Positions 20,044 through 28,745 of a stretch of DNA of 42,572 nt are shown piece after piece. The notes below the pieces were generated by a model, which did no database searches, was not told the origin of the DNA, and saw only the letters and a list, made by a program, of their open reading frames with translations. The stretch lies in the NCBI GenBank assembly GCA_019633985.1, contig JAHQWE010000104.1, positions 1 through 42,572 on the forward strand, written 5' to 3'. The stretch is from Acidiferrobacterales bacterium. GTDB lineage: Bacteria; Pseudomonadota; Gammaproteobacteria; Arenicellales; Poriferihabitantaceae. A program made the translations under genes and the position numbers. Every line of letters begins with the position of its first letter. Positions within the stretch are counted from its first letter, which is position 1.

Positions 20044-21117
20044 TTAATCTTGGGCGGAACGAATAATACCGCCGCCAATGCAGACGTCGTCATTGTAGAA
20101 AACAATGGATTGACCAGGAGTGACCGCCCATTGCGGCTGATCAAACACGATGCGGGAAAAGTTCGGGCCCAACATCGAAATTACGCAACTTTGGTCTTCC
20201 TGTCGATAACGAACCTTGGCTTTACAAAGGGTAGGAAGTACGGGCGGTAGGCCGGTGATCCAGTGCATATCCTCAGCGAGAACCACCTTGTGCATGAGAG
20301 ACGGGTGGTCATGGCCCTGAACCACATAAACAATATTGCGTTTGACATCTTTTTGAGCGACGTACCAGGCTTCTCCCTCACCGCCAATCCCAAGACCTTG
20401 TCGCTGGCCAATGGTGTAGTAGTAGCAGCCTTGGTGTTCGCCCATGACTTCACCATCAAGGGTTTTGATCTGTCCCGTTCGGGCAGGTAAAAAGCGACTG
20501 AGGAAGTCGTTAAATCTACGCTCTCCGATAAAGCAGATGCCAGTGCTGTCTTTTTTATTGTGTACCGGTAGTCCCATGTCCTGGGCCATCGCCCGCACCC
20601 GGTCTTTTTGTAACTCCCCGATAGGGAAGTTGGCGTAGCGCAGCGCTTCCTGGTCAAGGGTGTGCAAAAAATAACTCTGATCTTTTCCGCCATCGCGACC
20701 CTTGCGCAACAGGAAGTTGCGCTCCTTTCGTTGCAATCGAGCATAGTGGCCGGTGGCGATATAGTCAGCTCCAAGATCCAGTGCCCAACGCAGAAATTCT
20801 TTAAATTTGATTTCCTTGTTACAAACCACATCGGGATTAGGCGTGCGACCCAGTCTGTATTCGGTCAAAAACAACTGGAAAACATTGTTCCAGTATTCAT
20901 GCGAAAAATTGACGGTGTGAAGATCAATGCCCAGTGTTTTGCAAACTTCGCGTGCATCAGCAAGATCTTCAGTGGCGGAGCAATACTCTTCGGTATCGTC
21001 CTCCTCCCAGTTTTTCATAAACAAGCCGGTAACGTGATGCCCCTGCTCGATGAGTCTGGCTGCAGCGACCGACGAATCTACCCCGCCGGACATGCCTACT
21101 ATGATTCTATCTGCCAA
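20044..21117 (-). CDS. mnmA: tRNA-specific 2-thiouridylase
   Basis: Installs sulfur at C2 of wobble uridine 34 in tRNA-Lys, -Glu and -Gln using ATP and a TusE-type persulfide. 357 residues. The PP-loop SGGVDSS is at 10-16, NPDVVCNKEIKF carries the first catalytic Cys, and STGICFIGERRF carries the second. Alternative-frame ORFs on the same DNA are shadows. A 182-base gap separates it from purB; in E. coli hflD occupies this place. A 218-base leader with potential stem-loops precedes it. Confidence 0.96.
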   Translation of the reverse strand: MADRIIVGMSGGVDSSVAAARLIEQGHHVTGLFMKNWEEDDTEEYCSATEDLADAREVCKTLGIDLHTVNFSHEYWNNVFQLFLTEYRLGRTPNPDVVCNKEIKFKEFLRWALDLGADYIATGHYARLQRKERNFLLRKGRDGGKDQSYFLHTLDQEALRYANFPIGELQKDRVRAMAQDMGLPVHNKKDSTGICFIGERRFNDFLSRFLPARTGQIKTLDGEVMGEHQGCYYYTIGQRQGLGIGGEGEAWYVAQKDVKRNIVYVVQGHDHPSLMHKVVLAEDMHWITGLPPVLPTLCKAKVRYRQEDQSCVISMLGPNFSRIVFDQPQWAVTPGQSIVFYNDDVCIGGGIIRSAQD

Positions 21118-21275
21118 ACTTGCTCCCCTTTCATTTCATTTCAAATTGTTGCTGGGCTGGACGTGCCGCTTAGGAGTCTGTCCTCGGGACCCGATCTGAG
21201 AGATCCAGTCCAACCCATTCCGTGATGTGACGGATTATACGGGTAGAAGCAGAAGCTTGAACCCCCTTAAATGTG

Positions 21276-21323
21276 ACGCTATCAGCGTTGCCGCGTCGGC
21301 AATTCCGAGTAAAACCCGGAATT
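21276..21323. other. Cluster of three short stem-loops upstream of mnmA
   Basis: Three adjoining inverted repeats: ACGCT/AGCGT (21276-21280, 21284-21288), TGCCG/CGGCA (21289-21293, 21297-21301) and AATTCCG/CGGAATT (21301-21307, 21317-21323). On the minus strand they follow the stop of the exported-protein gene and precede mnmA. Nothing like a U-run follows, so I call them structure of unknown role, possibly a weak terminator array. Confidence 0.45.
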
Positions 21324-21335
21324 TATACGTGTTTG

Positions 21336-22004
21336 TTATTCGCCTCGCAAAAAACGGTGCCAAAAAGATCGTTTAATCTCTACCCCATCTTCGTCGGGAG
21401 AGTTGTCCACAACCGCACTTAGAATATTAATGTCTTCCCAGGTTTCACTACTCTGAACGATGGGCAAATGCCCATTAGGCTGGAACCAGGAGTCCACCAC
21501 AAACCGCTTACCCGTTGCGACTTCTCGAATCTGACCAGCCCAATGCTGATCGAAAATACCGCGACGGTACGCCTCTTCGATGACCACATGATGTTTCAAA
21601 AACCCATTCGCCTCAAATAGGCGCATATACGTGGTGGTATTAACTGACTCATCAATACAATCCAGTTGGCCTGTCTCGCGGTTATCGATATTCTCTGCCT
21701 TGTCGAATTCCAAATCCCGATGGGTGGGCGTGTAACGGCCTACCAATACCTCCATCCAGCCAATCGCTTTGCGTATTTGTTGCCTTTCTTCGGCTGGAGT
21801 TTTCGCTGGTTCGCGAAACCACCCGGCGACGGAGTCCCATTCGGAAACTGGAAGTTTCACTGTGGCTTTGGAGGCGCAGCCGAAATCGTAGCAAACCGGA
21901 ATGGCGCTAAAGGAAACATTCGTTGGGATGGCAATACCATGATCGTTGCTCGCCGCATTCGCCGCCGCAGAGATCAGCATCAAGACAGAAATCAAACTTT
22001 TCAT
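21336..22004 (-). CDS. Exported conserved hypothetical protein with possible Cys-His-Asp site
   Basis: I do not recognise a named family. 222 residues, starting with a signal peptide (MKSLISVLMLISAAANAAS, cleavage probably after NA). The mature part has CYDFGC at about 38-43, a WFREP segment, a helix AEERQQIRKAIGWMEVLVG, then GQLDCIDESVNTTTYMRLF (C116), FDQHWAGQIRE (H154) and FVVDSWFQPNG (D171). Order and spacing of these three residues resemble transglutaminase-like and other papain-fold enzymes, where Cys heads a helix and His and Asp follow on strands. That is an inference from pattern only. The last gene of the mutY-yggX-lysR direction; 101 bases downstream of the LysR gene. Confidence 0.7.
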   Translation of the reverse strand: MKSLISVLMLISAAANAASNDHGIAIPTNVSFSAIPVCYDFGCASKATVKLPVSEWDSVAGWFREPAKTPAEERQQIRKAIGWMEVLVGRYTPTHRDLEFDKAENIDNRETGQLDCIDESVNTTTYMRLFEANGFLKHHVVIEEAYRRGIFDQHWAGQIREVATGKRFVVDSWFQPNGHLPIVQSSETWEDINILSAVVDNSPDEDGVEIKRSFWHRFLRGE

Positions 22005-22058
22005 GGGGTTATTATACGATGATGAAGCGATTTAGAGTATGGGGGTCTCTTCAGGTTC

Positions 22059-22070
22059 CCTCGATCGAGG
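22059..22070. promoter_or_regulatory. 12-bp perfect palindrome upstream of the exported-protein gene
   Basis: CCTCGATCGAGG is fully self-complementary and sits 55 bases upstream of the ATG at 22004 and 36 bases past the LysR stop. It could be an operator or part of a weak hairpin. Function is not shown. Confidence 0.35.
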
Positions 22071-22105
22071 AAACTTCCAGGAAATAAATTGCTCCTGACT
22101 AACGA

Positions 22106-23083
22106 TTAGGAATCGTTCGATACCATTCGCAGCATCTTACCGTCGAGCTCGTCGGCGGTCACGCTGGGTCGGTGAAAAAAATCTGGGGCCAGCATCTCTA
22201 TAAACCGTTTTGCCTGGGCCGGAATAAACTTGCCCCGACGTATGACGATGCCGTAGCTTCTCGAGGGAAAGTGTTCTTTGACCGGGATAGTCGCCAGTTT
22301 ATCGCCTTCTTCAAGGCAAATGTCGGTAACGATAGAAATACCGAGACCGGTTTCCACATATTTTTTAATTACCGCCCAACCCCCGGCTTCAAGGGTGACC
22401 TTGTGTGGGATGTTGTACTGCTGGAAAACGGATTTCACCAGCCCCCAGGTGCTTAGATAACGCGGAGGTAGAATCAAATCGTACTCTGCAATTTCCTCCA
22501 GCGTCACCTGGGTTTTTCCTGCGAGGGGATGATCAAGTGGGGTGATTAGAGTCGGATTGAAATTGAAAACCGGGTGATAGCTGACATCATCAGGCATATC
22601 CAACATGGATCCCACCGCAAAATCGGCCTCATCGGCACGCAACATTGCCATGCCATCTGCTCCGGTAACATTATGCAGGCGAATTCGCACGCCTGGATAT
22701 TTATCTGAAAACTGCTTCAAAAACTTCGGCAAAATATACAAAATGGTGGATTCTCCAGCGGCAATGTTGAGATAGCCGCTGTTGAGATCACCACAACGTT
22801 CGGCAAAAGTGTCTCGCAGTGAATCCATGCCCTCTACCATCGGCAGAGCGATTTCAAGTAAAGCCTGGCCGTCGGGAGTGAGGCGAATTTTTGGTCCACG
22901 CCTCTCAAAGAGCATGGTGTTTAATTCCCGTTCCAACGCCTGAATTTGCAAGGAAACCGAGGGCTGACTCAGGTAGAGTTGTTCGGCAGCACGGGAAATG
23001 CTGCCGGTCTTGGCAGCGAAACAAAAGGCACGGAGCTGTTTCAGGCGGTTCTGCTTGTAATAGGAGGCAGCTTTCGGTTTCAT
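22106..23083 (-). CDS. LysR-type transcriptional regulator
   Basis: 325 residues. The N-terminal winged helix-turn-helix (LKQLRAFCFAAKTGSISRAAEQLYLSQPSVSLQIQALE split over residues 15-52) is a textbook LysR DNA-binding domain, followed by a two-lobed periplasmic-binding-like effector domain (NIAAGESTILYILPKFLKQF, then ETGLGISIVTDICL). The fold and GLGISIV segment resemble the CysB-like side of the family, but no effector can be named. LysR targets are often divergent neighbours; here both flanking genes run the same way, so the target is not evident. It lies 24 bases after yggX. Confidence 0.88.
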   Translation of the reverse strand: MKPKAASYYKQNRLKQLRAFCFAAKTGSISRAAEQLYLSQPSVSLQIQALERELNTMLFERRGPKIRLTPDGQALLEIALPMVEGMDSLRDTFAERCGDLNSGYLNIAAGESTILYILPKFLKQFSDKYPGVRIRLHNVTGADGMAMLRADEADFAVGSMLDMPDDVSYHPVFNFNPTLITPLDHPLAGKTQVTLEEIAEYDLILPPRYLSTWGLVKSVFQQYNIPHKVTLEAGGWAVIKKYVETGLGISIVTDICLEEGDKLATIPVKEHFPSRSYGIVIRRGKFIPAQAKRFIEMLAPDFFHRPSVTADELDGKMLRMVSNDS

Positions 23084-23107
23084 CGTTTAGATAGGGAGAC
23101 TCATACT

Positions 23108-23380
23108 TTAATCCGTTTCAGCATTCCATTGATCCGGAAGTACGACTCCGTCACCAAAAAAATACGCTTCCATTTGTGCGGCCAGATACTTTTTGTGATC
23201 GGCATCCAGTGGGTTAAGCTTATATTCGTTAATCAGGATGGTCTGCTGCCGCAGCCAATCTTGCCACGCTTCTTTGGAGACTTCTTCAAAAATTCTCTTG
23301 CCGAGATCTCCTGGCCAAGGTTGAAAATCCAGGCCTTCTGAATTTTCGCCATTTTTTACACAATTGATTGTTCTGCCCAT
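23108..23380 (-). CDS. yggX: Probable Fe(2+)-trafficking / oxidative damage protection protein
   Basis: A 90-residue cytoplasmic protein. [36 protein letters not shown] and [20 protein letters not shown] align along the whole length with E. coli YggX, including the conserved Cys7. YggX protects Fe-S clusters and lowers labile iron. The ATG at 23378-23380 is preferred to one five codons upstream because the family starts at M-x-R-T. It lies 23 bases after mutY, the same order as in enterics; MutY is itself an Fe-S enzyme. Confidence 0.95.
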   Translation of the reverse strand: MGRTINCVKNGENSEGLDFQPWPGDLGKRIFEEVSKEAWQDWLRQQTILINEYKLNPLDADHKKYLAAQMEAYFFGDGVVLPDQWNAETD

Positions 23381-23403
23381 GCGACATCGTAACATTCAAG
23401 GGT

Positions 23404-24501
23404 TCAGGATGCAGGCCTTGAATCGACATTCAATTTGTTTTTGGGTGACAAATTATCGAGCAACCTGGAAACAATCGCCGGCAAACCAAGGGTTTGCGGT
23501 TCATACGGGTCATACCAAAGATGATGATCTCCGTCCATGATTGCGAGATTGCTCGAGGATACCGCGATCAGTTCGGGGTGGATCTCCAAATCGAAGTGAG
23601 TAAACCCGTGGTGCAAGGTGGCTAAAGTTTCGATTTCTTTGACCTGCATTCCGAAGCGCCGAGCGACCACAGAAGCAGCGTCGTCTGTGGTTTCACTTTC
23701 GGGAAGAGACCACAGACCGCCCCAAATTCCGGTCTCTGGTCTCTTCTCCAGAAGTATTTGACCGCTTTCTCCTTGAACAACCAACATTTTGACTCGCTTT
23801 TGTTTTCTCGCGGCTTTTGGTTTGCGAAATGGAAACAGGTGCTGGGCATTGTTTTGCTCTGCGTTACAATCACCGCGAAAAGGGCATCGCTGGCAATTTG
23901 GGCGGCTCCGAGAGCACAGAGTGGCGCCAAGATCCATTATCGCCTGCGTATAGTCGCCTACTCGTTCTGCTGGAGTGAGTGTATCCGCCAGCTGCCAAAG
24001 CTGGTTTTCAACTGCTCTGATTCCCGGGTAGCCCTCAATGCCATGAATACGGGTTAGCACGCGTTTAACATTACCATCGAGGATGGGATACCGCTGTCCG
24101 AAGCAAAAAGCGAGAATCGCCCCAGCTGTCGAACGGCCGATTCCCGGTAGGGCGACCACATCATCAAATTTTTCAGGAAAATTTGATTCGTGATTTGTCA
24201 CAATCTGAATTGCAGCTTTATGCAGGTTTCGGGCTCTAGCGTAATAACCGAGCCCGGCCCAGTTGTGCATCACGGTGTCGCTGTCGGCGGCGGCTAGATC
24301 AGCCACCGTTGGAAATGCCAGAATAAAGCGCTCGAAATAAGGAATTACCGCTTTGACCTGGGTTTGCTGCAGCATAATTTCGGATACCCAAATCTGGTAG
24401 GGATCGCGATTTCGATGCCAAGGCAACGTTTTGCGGCCGTGGTGGTCGAACCAGGAAAGTAATTTATCGGAGAACTTCGATGGTGTAGAGACTTTTAGCA
24501 T
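23404..24501 (-). CDS. mutY: A/G-specific adenine DNA glycosylase
   Basis: Removes adenine mispaired with 8-oxoguanine. 365 residues. SEIMLQQTQV holds the catalytic Glu (E41), LPGIGRSTAGAIL is the helix-hairpin-helix, ILDGNVKRVL has the catalytic Asp (D142), and C196-x6-C203-x2-C206-x5-C212 binds the 4Fe-4S cluster. The C-terminal NUDIX-like domain that reads 8-oxoG is present (about 240-350, with the GIWGGLWSLPE segment). First gene of the mutY-yggX-lysR group and divergent from the yej operon, 119 bases apart. Confidence 0.97.
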   Translation of the reverse strand: MLKVSTPSKFSDKLLSWFDHHGRKTLPWHRNRDPYQIWVSEIMLQQTQVKAVIPYFERFILAFPTVADLAAADSDTVMHNWAGLGYYARARNLHKAAIQIVTNHESNFPEKFDDVVALPGIGRSTAGAILAFCFGQRYPILDGNVKRVLTRIHGIEGYPGIRAVENQLWQLADTLTPAERVGDYTQAIMDLGATLCSRSRPNCQRCPFRGDCNAEQNNAQHLFPFRKPKAARKQKRVKMLVVQGESGQILLEKRPETGIWGGLWSLPESETTDDAASVVARRFGMQVKEIETLATLHHGFTHFDLEIHPELIAVSSSNLAIMDGDHHLWYDPYEPQTLGLPAIVSRLLDNLSPKNKLNVDSRPAS

Positions 24502-24620
24502 GGCCGCAGTCTAACTGAAGCCCTTGTCTGGTTGCTGCAGAATTTTGGTAGTTTGCACCTCGTCAAAGGCGATATGTCACGGCATAATGAGAAACAAAGA
24601 TGTTCCGTCAGGAAACCGAA

Positions 24621-26522
24621 ATGCAAATGTTTAATCATAAGAATTTAAAACTATTTTCCAAACAATCAATGAATAAGCCGCAATTGAGATATATAGACAA
24701 TCTGCGAAGAGCAACAGAGGCATTGGCATTAGGGGTTTTTACTGCGCTGCTTGCTCCCGGGAGTGCGATCGCTGAGGACCTGATCAAAAAGACTGCAATA
24801 GCGGAATTTGGTGAGCCGCTGTATGCAGAAGGTATCGAGCACTTTCCCTACGCGAATCCCGATGCACCCAAGGGAGGAAAGATTGTTTTGAGCGCCTTTG
24901 GGTCATTCGACACGCTTAATTTTTACGTGCAGAAAGGTGAATGGCCAAATAGTATCGGCGTGGTGTACGACGATTTAATGACCGGTTCAAGCGACGAAAT
25001 TGATGGACTCTACGGCTTAATTGCCGAGTCGGTTGAATACCCTGAAGACAAAAGCTATGCAATATTCAATTTAAGAGAAGAAGCGGTCTATCACGATGGA
25101 AAGCCAATCTTAGCGGCCGATTTCGTATTTACGCTAGAAACAATCAAAGAACACGGCAGACCGTTCATTAAGTCGTTTTACGATGACATTCTCTCCGCTG
25201 AAGCTCTGTCAGATCGTCGCCTCAAGTTCACCTTTGGAACGACAGATAGTATGAAGCCTATTACGACCGCTGCGGGACTATCGCCGTTACCGGTTCACTA
25301 CTGGCAGGGTAAGGATGTGACCGCATCGACTCTCGAACAACCGATGTCGAGTGGCCCATACAGAGTGAAAGATCTAGATCCAGGTCGTTCCATTACCTAT
25401 GAGCGGGTAGAAGATTACTGGGCGAAAGATTTGCCGATAAAGCGCGGCCTAAATAATATTGATGAAATTCGCTATGAGTATTATCGGGATCTAACCGTTG
25501 AGTTTGAGGCGTTCAAGGCGGGTGAGATTGATTTTCGCTCGGAGTCAAGCGCCAAACGCTGGATGACGGAATACGACCTCGAAGAAATCAGCACTGGGGA
25601 TATCCTCAAAGAGGAGGTACCGAGCAAGCGGCCACGTGGAATGGGCGGATATTTCTTTAATTTGAAGCGCGATAAATTTTCAGACATTCGGGTGCGAGAA
25701 GCGATCATGACGCTTTATGACTTCGAAGCGATTCAGAGAACACTCTTGTACGGACAATACAAACGGATTAACAGTTACTTTCCCAACTCTGACTATGGCG
25801 CTGTTGGCGCAACCACTGAAGCAGAGAAAATGGTGCTGGAACCTTTCGCGGATCAATTGCCGGAAGGAGTTTTGGATAAAGCATTTGAACCACCGGTTAC
25901 CGACGGGAGTGGCAGAGACAGAAAAAATAAAAGACGAGCGCTTGGCTTGTTTAAAGCGGCGGGTTGGGTGTTAAAAAGCGGAAAGCTTGTCTCGAGTGAA
26001 ACTGGGGAACAGTTCCAGCTCGAACTTATGACAGCATATCCTGAATCCCAGCGGCTGGCGTTACCTTATGTAGAAACGCTCAAAAAATCGGGTATCGATG
26101 CTTCGATTCGACTTGTAGACACATCACAATGGCGCGTTCGCATACACGACTCTGATTTCGATATGTGGGTAGGTGGGCTTAACTTCTTTCCTCCGCCGGG
26201 AACAGAGCTGCGAAGTTTCTTCGGTTCGGAGTCTGCCGATGTGCGTGGCGGAAATTCCGGAGGAATAAAAAACCCGGTCGTCGATGCGTTGATCGAACAG
26301 ATAGTGGTAGCGGAAGACATAGAAACTTTGCAGATGACCACTCGCGCGCTGGATCGAGTGTTGCTTTGGAATCACTACGCCGTGCCATCTTACTTTAATG
26401 ACGAGTCCTGGATTGCTTACTGGAATCGGTTTGGTAGGCCCGAGAAACTGCCAGTATATGCAATAGGTTTCCCAGGAACCTGGTGGATCGACCCGGAAAA
26501 AGATACCGCACTAAAAAGATAG
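24621..26522 (+). CDS. yejA: Peptide ABC transporter substrate-binding protein YejA
   Basis: Periplasmic solute-binding protein (family 5) that delivers peptides to the YejBEF permease. About 633 residues. A long basic leader (NLRRATEALALGVFTALLAPG, split) ends in a signal peptidase-like AIA-ED site, followed by FPYANPDAPKGGKIVLSAFGSFDTLN, a YejA/OppA signature, and PMSSGPYRVKDLDPGRS. I chose the ATG at 24621 because AGGA lies just upstream; an in-frame ATG at 24600 is also possible. The n-region before the hydrophobic core is unusually long, so the true start may be lower still (ATG at 24669). In E. coli the system imports antimicrobial peptides such as microcin C; the natural substrate here is not known. 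Confidence 0.93.
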   Translation: MQMFNHKNLKLFSKQSMNKPQLRYIDNLRRATEALALGVFTALLAPGSAIAEDLIKKTAIAEFGEPLYAEGIEHFPYANPDAPKGGKIVLSAFGSFDTLNFYVQKGEWPNSIGVVYDDLMTGSSDEIDGLYGLIAESVEYPEDKSYAIFNLREEAVYHDGKPILAADFVFTLETIKEHGRPFIKSFYDDILSAEALSDRRLKFTFGTTDSMKPITTAAGLSPLPVHYWQGKDVTASTLEQPMSSGPYRVKDLDPGRSITYERVEDYWAKDLPIKRGLNNIDEIRYEYYRDLTVEFEAFKAGEIDFRSESSAKRWMTEYDLEEISTGDILKEEVPSKRPRGMGGYFFNLKRDKFSDIRVREAIMTLYDFEAIQRTLLYGQYKRINSYFPNSDYGAVGATTEAEKMVLEPFADQLPEGVLDKAFEPPVTDGSGRDRKNKRRALGLFKAAGWVLKSGKLVSSETGEQFQLELMTAYPESQRLALPYVETLKKSGIDASIRLVDTSQWRVRIHDSDFDMWVGGLNFFPPPGTELRSFFGSESADVRGGNSGGIKNPVVDALIEQIVVAEDIETLQMTTRALDRVLLWNHYAVPSYFNDESWIAYWNRFGRPEKLPVYAIGFPGTWWIDPEKDTALKR

Positions 26523-26556
26523 CTTGCCACATCTCCAATAAGTAAACGGGTTTTTC

Positions 26557-27669
26557 ATGCTGGCTTATATACTACGCCGACTGCTGCTGGTGATACCAAC
26601 TTTATTCGGTATCATGATCATCAATTTCGCGATTATACAGTTTGCTCCTGGTGGTCCTGTAGAGCAGGCGATTGCGGAGTGGCAAGGTCAGAGTGTTGAC
26701 GCGACGAGCCGGTTTTCTGGAACTGGTTCTGATATTCAGGGAGGGACATCTGAAGTAAGTGGGGGGCAAAGCAGCGGTGGGGTAAGTAAATACCGGGGTG
26801 CTCAGGGTTTACGTCCGGAAATTATCGCAGAGATAGAAAAACAATATGGCTTTGATAGGCCAGCCCACGAACGCTTTTTCAATATGATGTGGGACTATGC
26901 CAGATTTGACTTTGGCGAGAGTTATTTCAGTAACAAGCGAGTCGTTGATCTGGTGCTTGAAAAAATGCCGGTGTCTATATCCCTGGGTCTTTGGACTACA
27001 ATTATCGTTTATCTGATCTCCATACCCCTAGGCGTAAGAAAAGCAGTAAGAGATGACTCGAGATTCGACGCATGGACCAGCGGAGTGATTGTAGCCGGGT
27101 ATGCGATTCCCAGTTTTCTGTTCTCAATCCTGCTCATTGTTTTATTTTCAGGAGGACGCTATTTCGATTTGTTTCCGTTGCGTGGTTTAACATCCGAAGG
27201 GTGGGATTTACTACCCTGGTGGAAGCAAATACTCGATTACTTTTGGCATATCACTTTGCCTGTGCTTTCCATGGTAATCGGTGGGTTTGCCGGATTGACC
27301 ATGCTGACGAAAAACTCTTTCCTAGATCAGATCAAGCTGCAATATGTGCAGACGGCTCGAGCCAAGGGGCTTTCGGAAAATCAAGTTTTGTATGGCCATG
27401 TTTTTCGCAACGCAATGCTGATTGTGATTGCGGGATTTCCAGCCATGTTTATCGGGATTTTGTTTACCGGCGCCCTACTCATCGAAGTGATCTTTTCGCT
27501 CGACGGTCTTGGTCTTCTGGGGTACGAGGCGGCGATCAATCGAGACTATCCAGTCATGTTTGCGATCCTGTACATATTCACTCTGGTGGGAATGCTGATG
27601 CAGATTATTCGTGATGTGATGTACACCATTATCGACCCACGTATTGATTTCGAGGCCAGGCAGGCGTGA
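26557..27669 (+). CDS. yejB: Peptide ABC transporter permease YejB
   Basis: Inner-membrane permease of the YejABEF importer. 370 residues, similar in length to E. coli YejB. It opens [19 protein letters not shown], has a glycine/serine-rich loop at about 46-85 (a feature also of enteric YejB), the [19 protein letters not shown] segment, five more membrane spans and the EAA-type coupling loop [21 protein letters not shown]. It follows yejA by 34 bases and overlaps yejE by four bases (GTGA). Confidence 0.95.
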   Translation: MLAYILRRLLLVIPTLFGIMIINFAIIQFAPGGPVEQAIAEWQGQSVDATSRFSGTGSDIQGGTSEVSGGQSSGGVSKYRGAQGLRPEIIAEIEKQYGFDRPAHERFFNMMWDYARFDFGESYFSNKRVVDLVLEKMPVSISLGLWTTIIVYLISIPLGVRKAVRDDSRFDAWTSGVIVAGYAIPSFLFSILLIVLFSGGRYFDLFPLRGLTSEGWDLLPWWKQILDYFWHITLPVLSMVIGGFAGLTMLTKNSFLDQIKLQYVQTARAKGLSENQVLYGHVFRNAMLIVIAGFPAMFIGILFTGALLIEVIFSLDGLGLLGYEAAINRDYPVMFAILYIFTLVGMLMQIIRDVMYTIIDPRIDFEARQA

Positions 27670-28745
27670 GTAATCAGACCGAACAATTCTTGGAAGATCC
27701 TGGAGGGAGAATTCTGGGGTTTCGAGCATCGCCTCTCAACCTGCGCCGCTTGCAAAACTTCAGAGCAAACGGTAGGGGTTACTGGTCTTTGTGGATATTT
27801 CTCTTCGTTTTTATCTTTACTTTGTTTGCGGAATTTGTTGCTAACGATAGGCCAGTGCTGATTCAGTATGAAGGCCAGTTTTACTCCCCGGTATTCAAGA
27901 CTTATCCGGAAACCACATTTGGTGGTGAGTTCGATCTGGAGGCGGATTACCGGGATCCATACATCGTTGAATTAATTGAAGACAAGGGCTGGATTGTTTG
28001 GCCTCTCATTCCCTATTCATACGACACCATCGATTACGAGCTTGATGTACCTGCGCCTTCACCGCCGTCTAAACGTCATTGGTTAGGAACCGATGATCAG
28101 GCAAGGGATGTCTTGGCGAGGGTGGTATATGGATTTCGCATATCAATTTTGTTTGGTTTAGTGCTCACTCTTTTGAGTTCCGTAGTTGGTATTGCGGCAG
28201 GTGCAGTTCAGGGTTATTTTGGCGGACTGACCGATTTATTCATGCAGCGCTTCATTGAGATTTGGGAAGGACTACCCGTGCTCTACCTGCTCATTATTAT
28301 GGCTGCTGTGATTCAACCAGGCTTCTTTAGTTTGTTGACACTTATGCTGCTTTTTTCCTGGACTGGTTTGGTAGCCGTTGTGCGAGCGGAGTTTCTAAGA
28401 GCGAGAAACTTTGAATATATTCGCGCCGCTAGGGCGCTGGGTGTCAGCGACACAACCATTATGGTTAGACATATTTTACCGAATGCTATGGTCGCTACAC
28501 TGACTTTTATGCCATTTATTCTTAGCGGTTCTGTGACCACGCTGACAGGTCTTGACTTTTTGGGATTTGGACTACCCGTCGGTTCCCCTTCCCTTGGAGA
28601 ACTTTTGAATCAAGGCAAAAATAACCTGCAGGCACCGTGGCTTGGCATTACCGGCTTTTTGGTAATCGGATTTATGTTGTCGCTTTTAGTTTTTATTGGT
28701 GAAGCGGTTCGAGATGCGTTTGATCCGAGGAAATTGTTTAAATGA
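27666..28745 (+). CDS. yejE: Peptide ABC transporter permease YejE
   Basis: Second permease of the YejABEF importer. 359 residues from a GTG start that overlaps the yejB stop (GTGA, 27666-27669). [21 protein letters not shown] is the typical OppC/YejE N terminus; a periplasmic insert of about 100 residues follows, then [21 protein letters not shown] and the EAA loop [25 protein letters not shown]. The YejE-like periplasmic stretch [18 protein letters not shown] supports the specific name. Confidence 0.95.
   Translation: MSNQTEQFLEDPGGRILGFRASPLNLRRLQNFRANGRGYWSLWIFLFVFIFTLFAEFVANDRPVLIQYEGQFYSPVFKTYPETTFGGEFDLEADYRDPYIVELIEDKGWIVWPLIPYSYDTIDYELDVPAPSPPSKRHWLGTDDQARDVLARVVYGFRISILFGLVLTLLSSVVGIAAGAVQGYFGGLTDLFMQRFIEIWEGLPVLYLLIIMAAVIQPGFFSLLTLMLLFSWTGLVAVVRAEFLRARNFEYIRAARALGVSDTTIMVRHILPNAMVATLTFMPFILSGSVTTLTGLDFLGFGLPVGSPSLGELLNQGKNNLQAPWLGITGFLVIGFMLSLLVFIGEAVRDAFDPRKLFK

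Noticed and set aside
20181-20831. 216-residue same-strand alternative frame in mnmA
   Set aside because: The mnmA frame has all catalytic motifs over this DNA; the alternative translation shows none.
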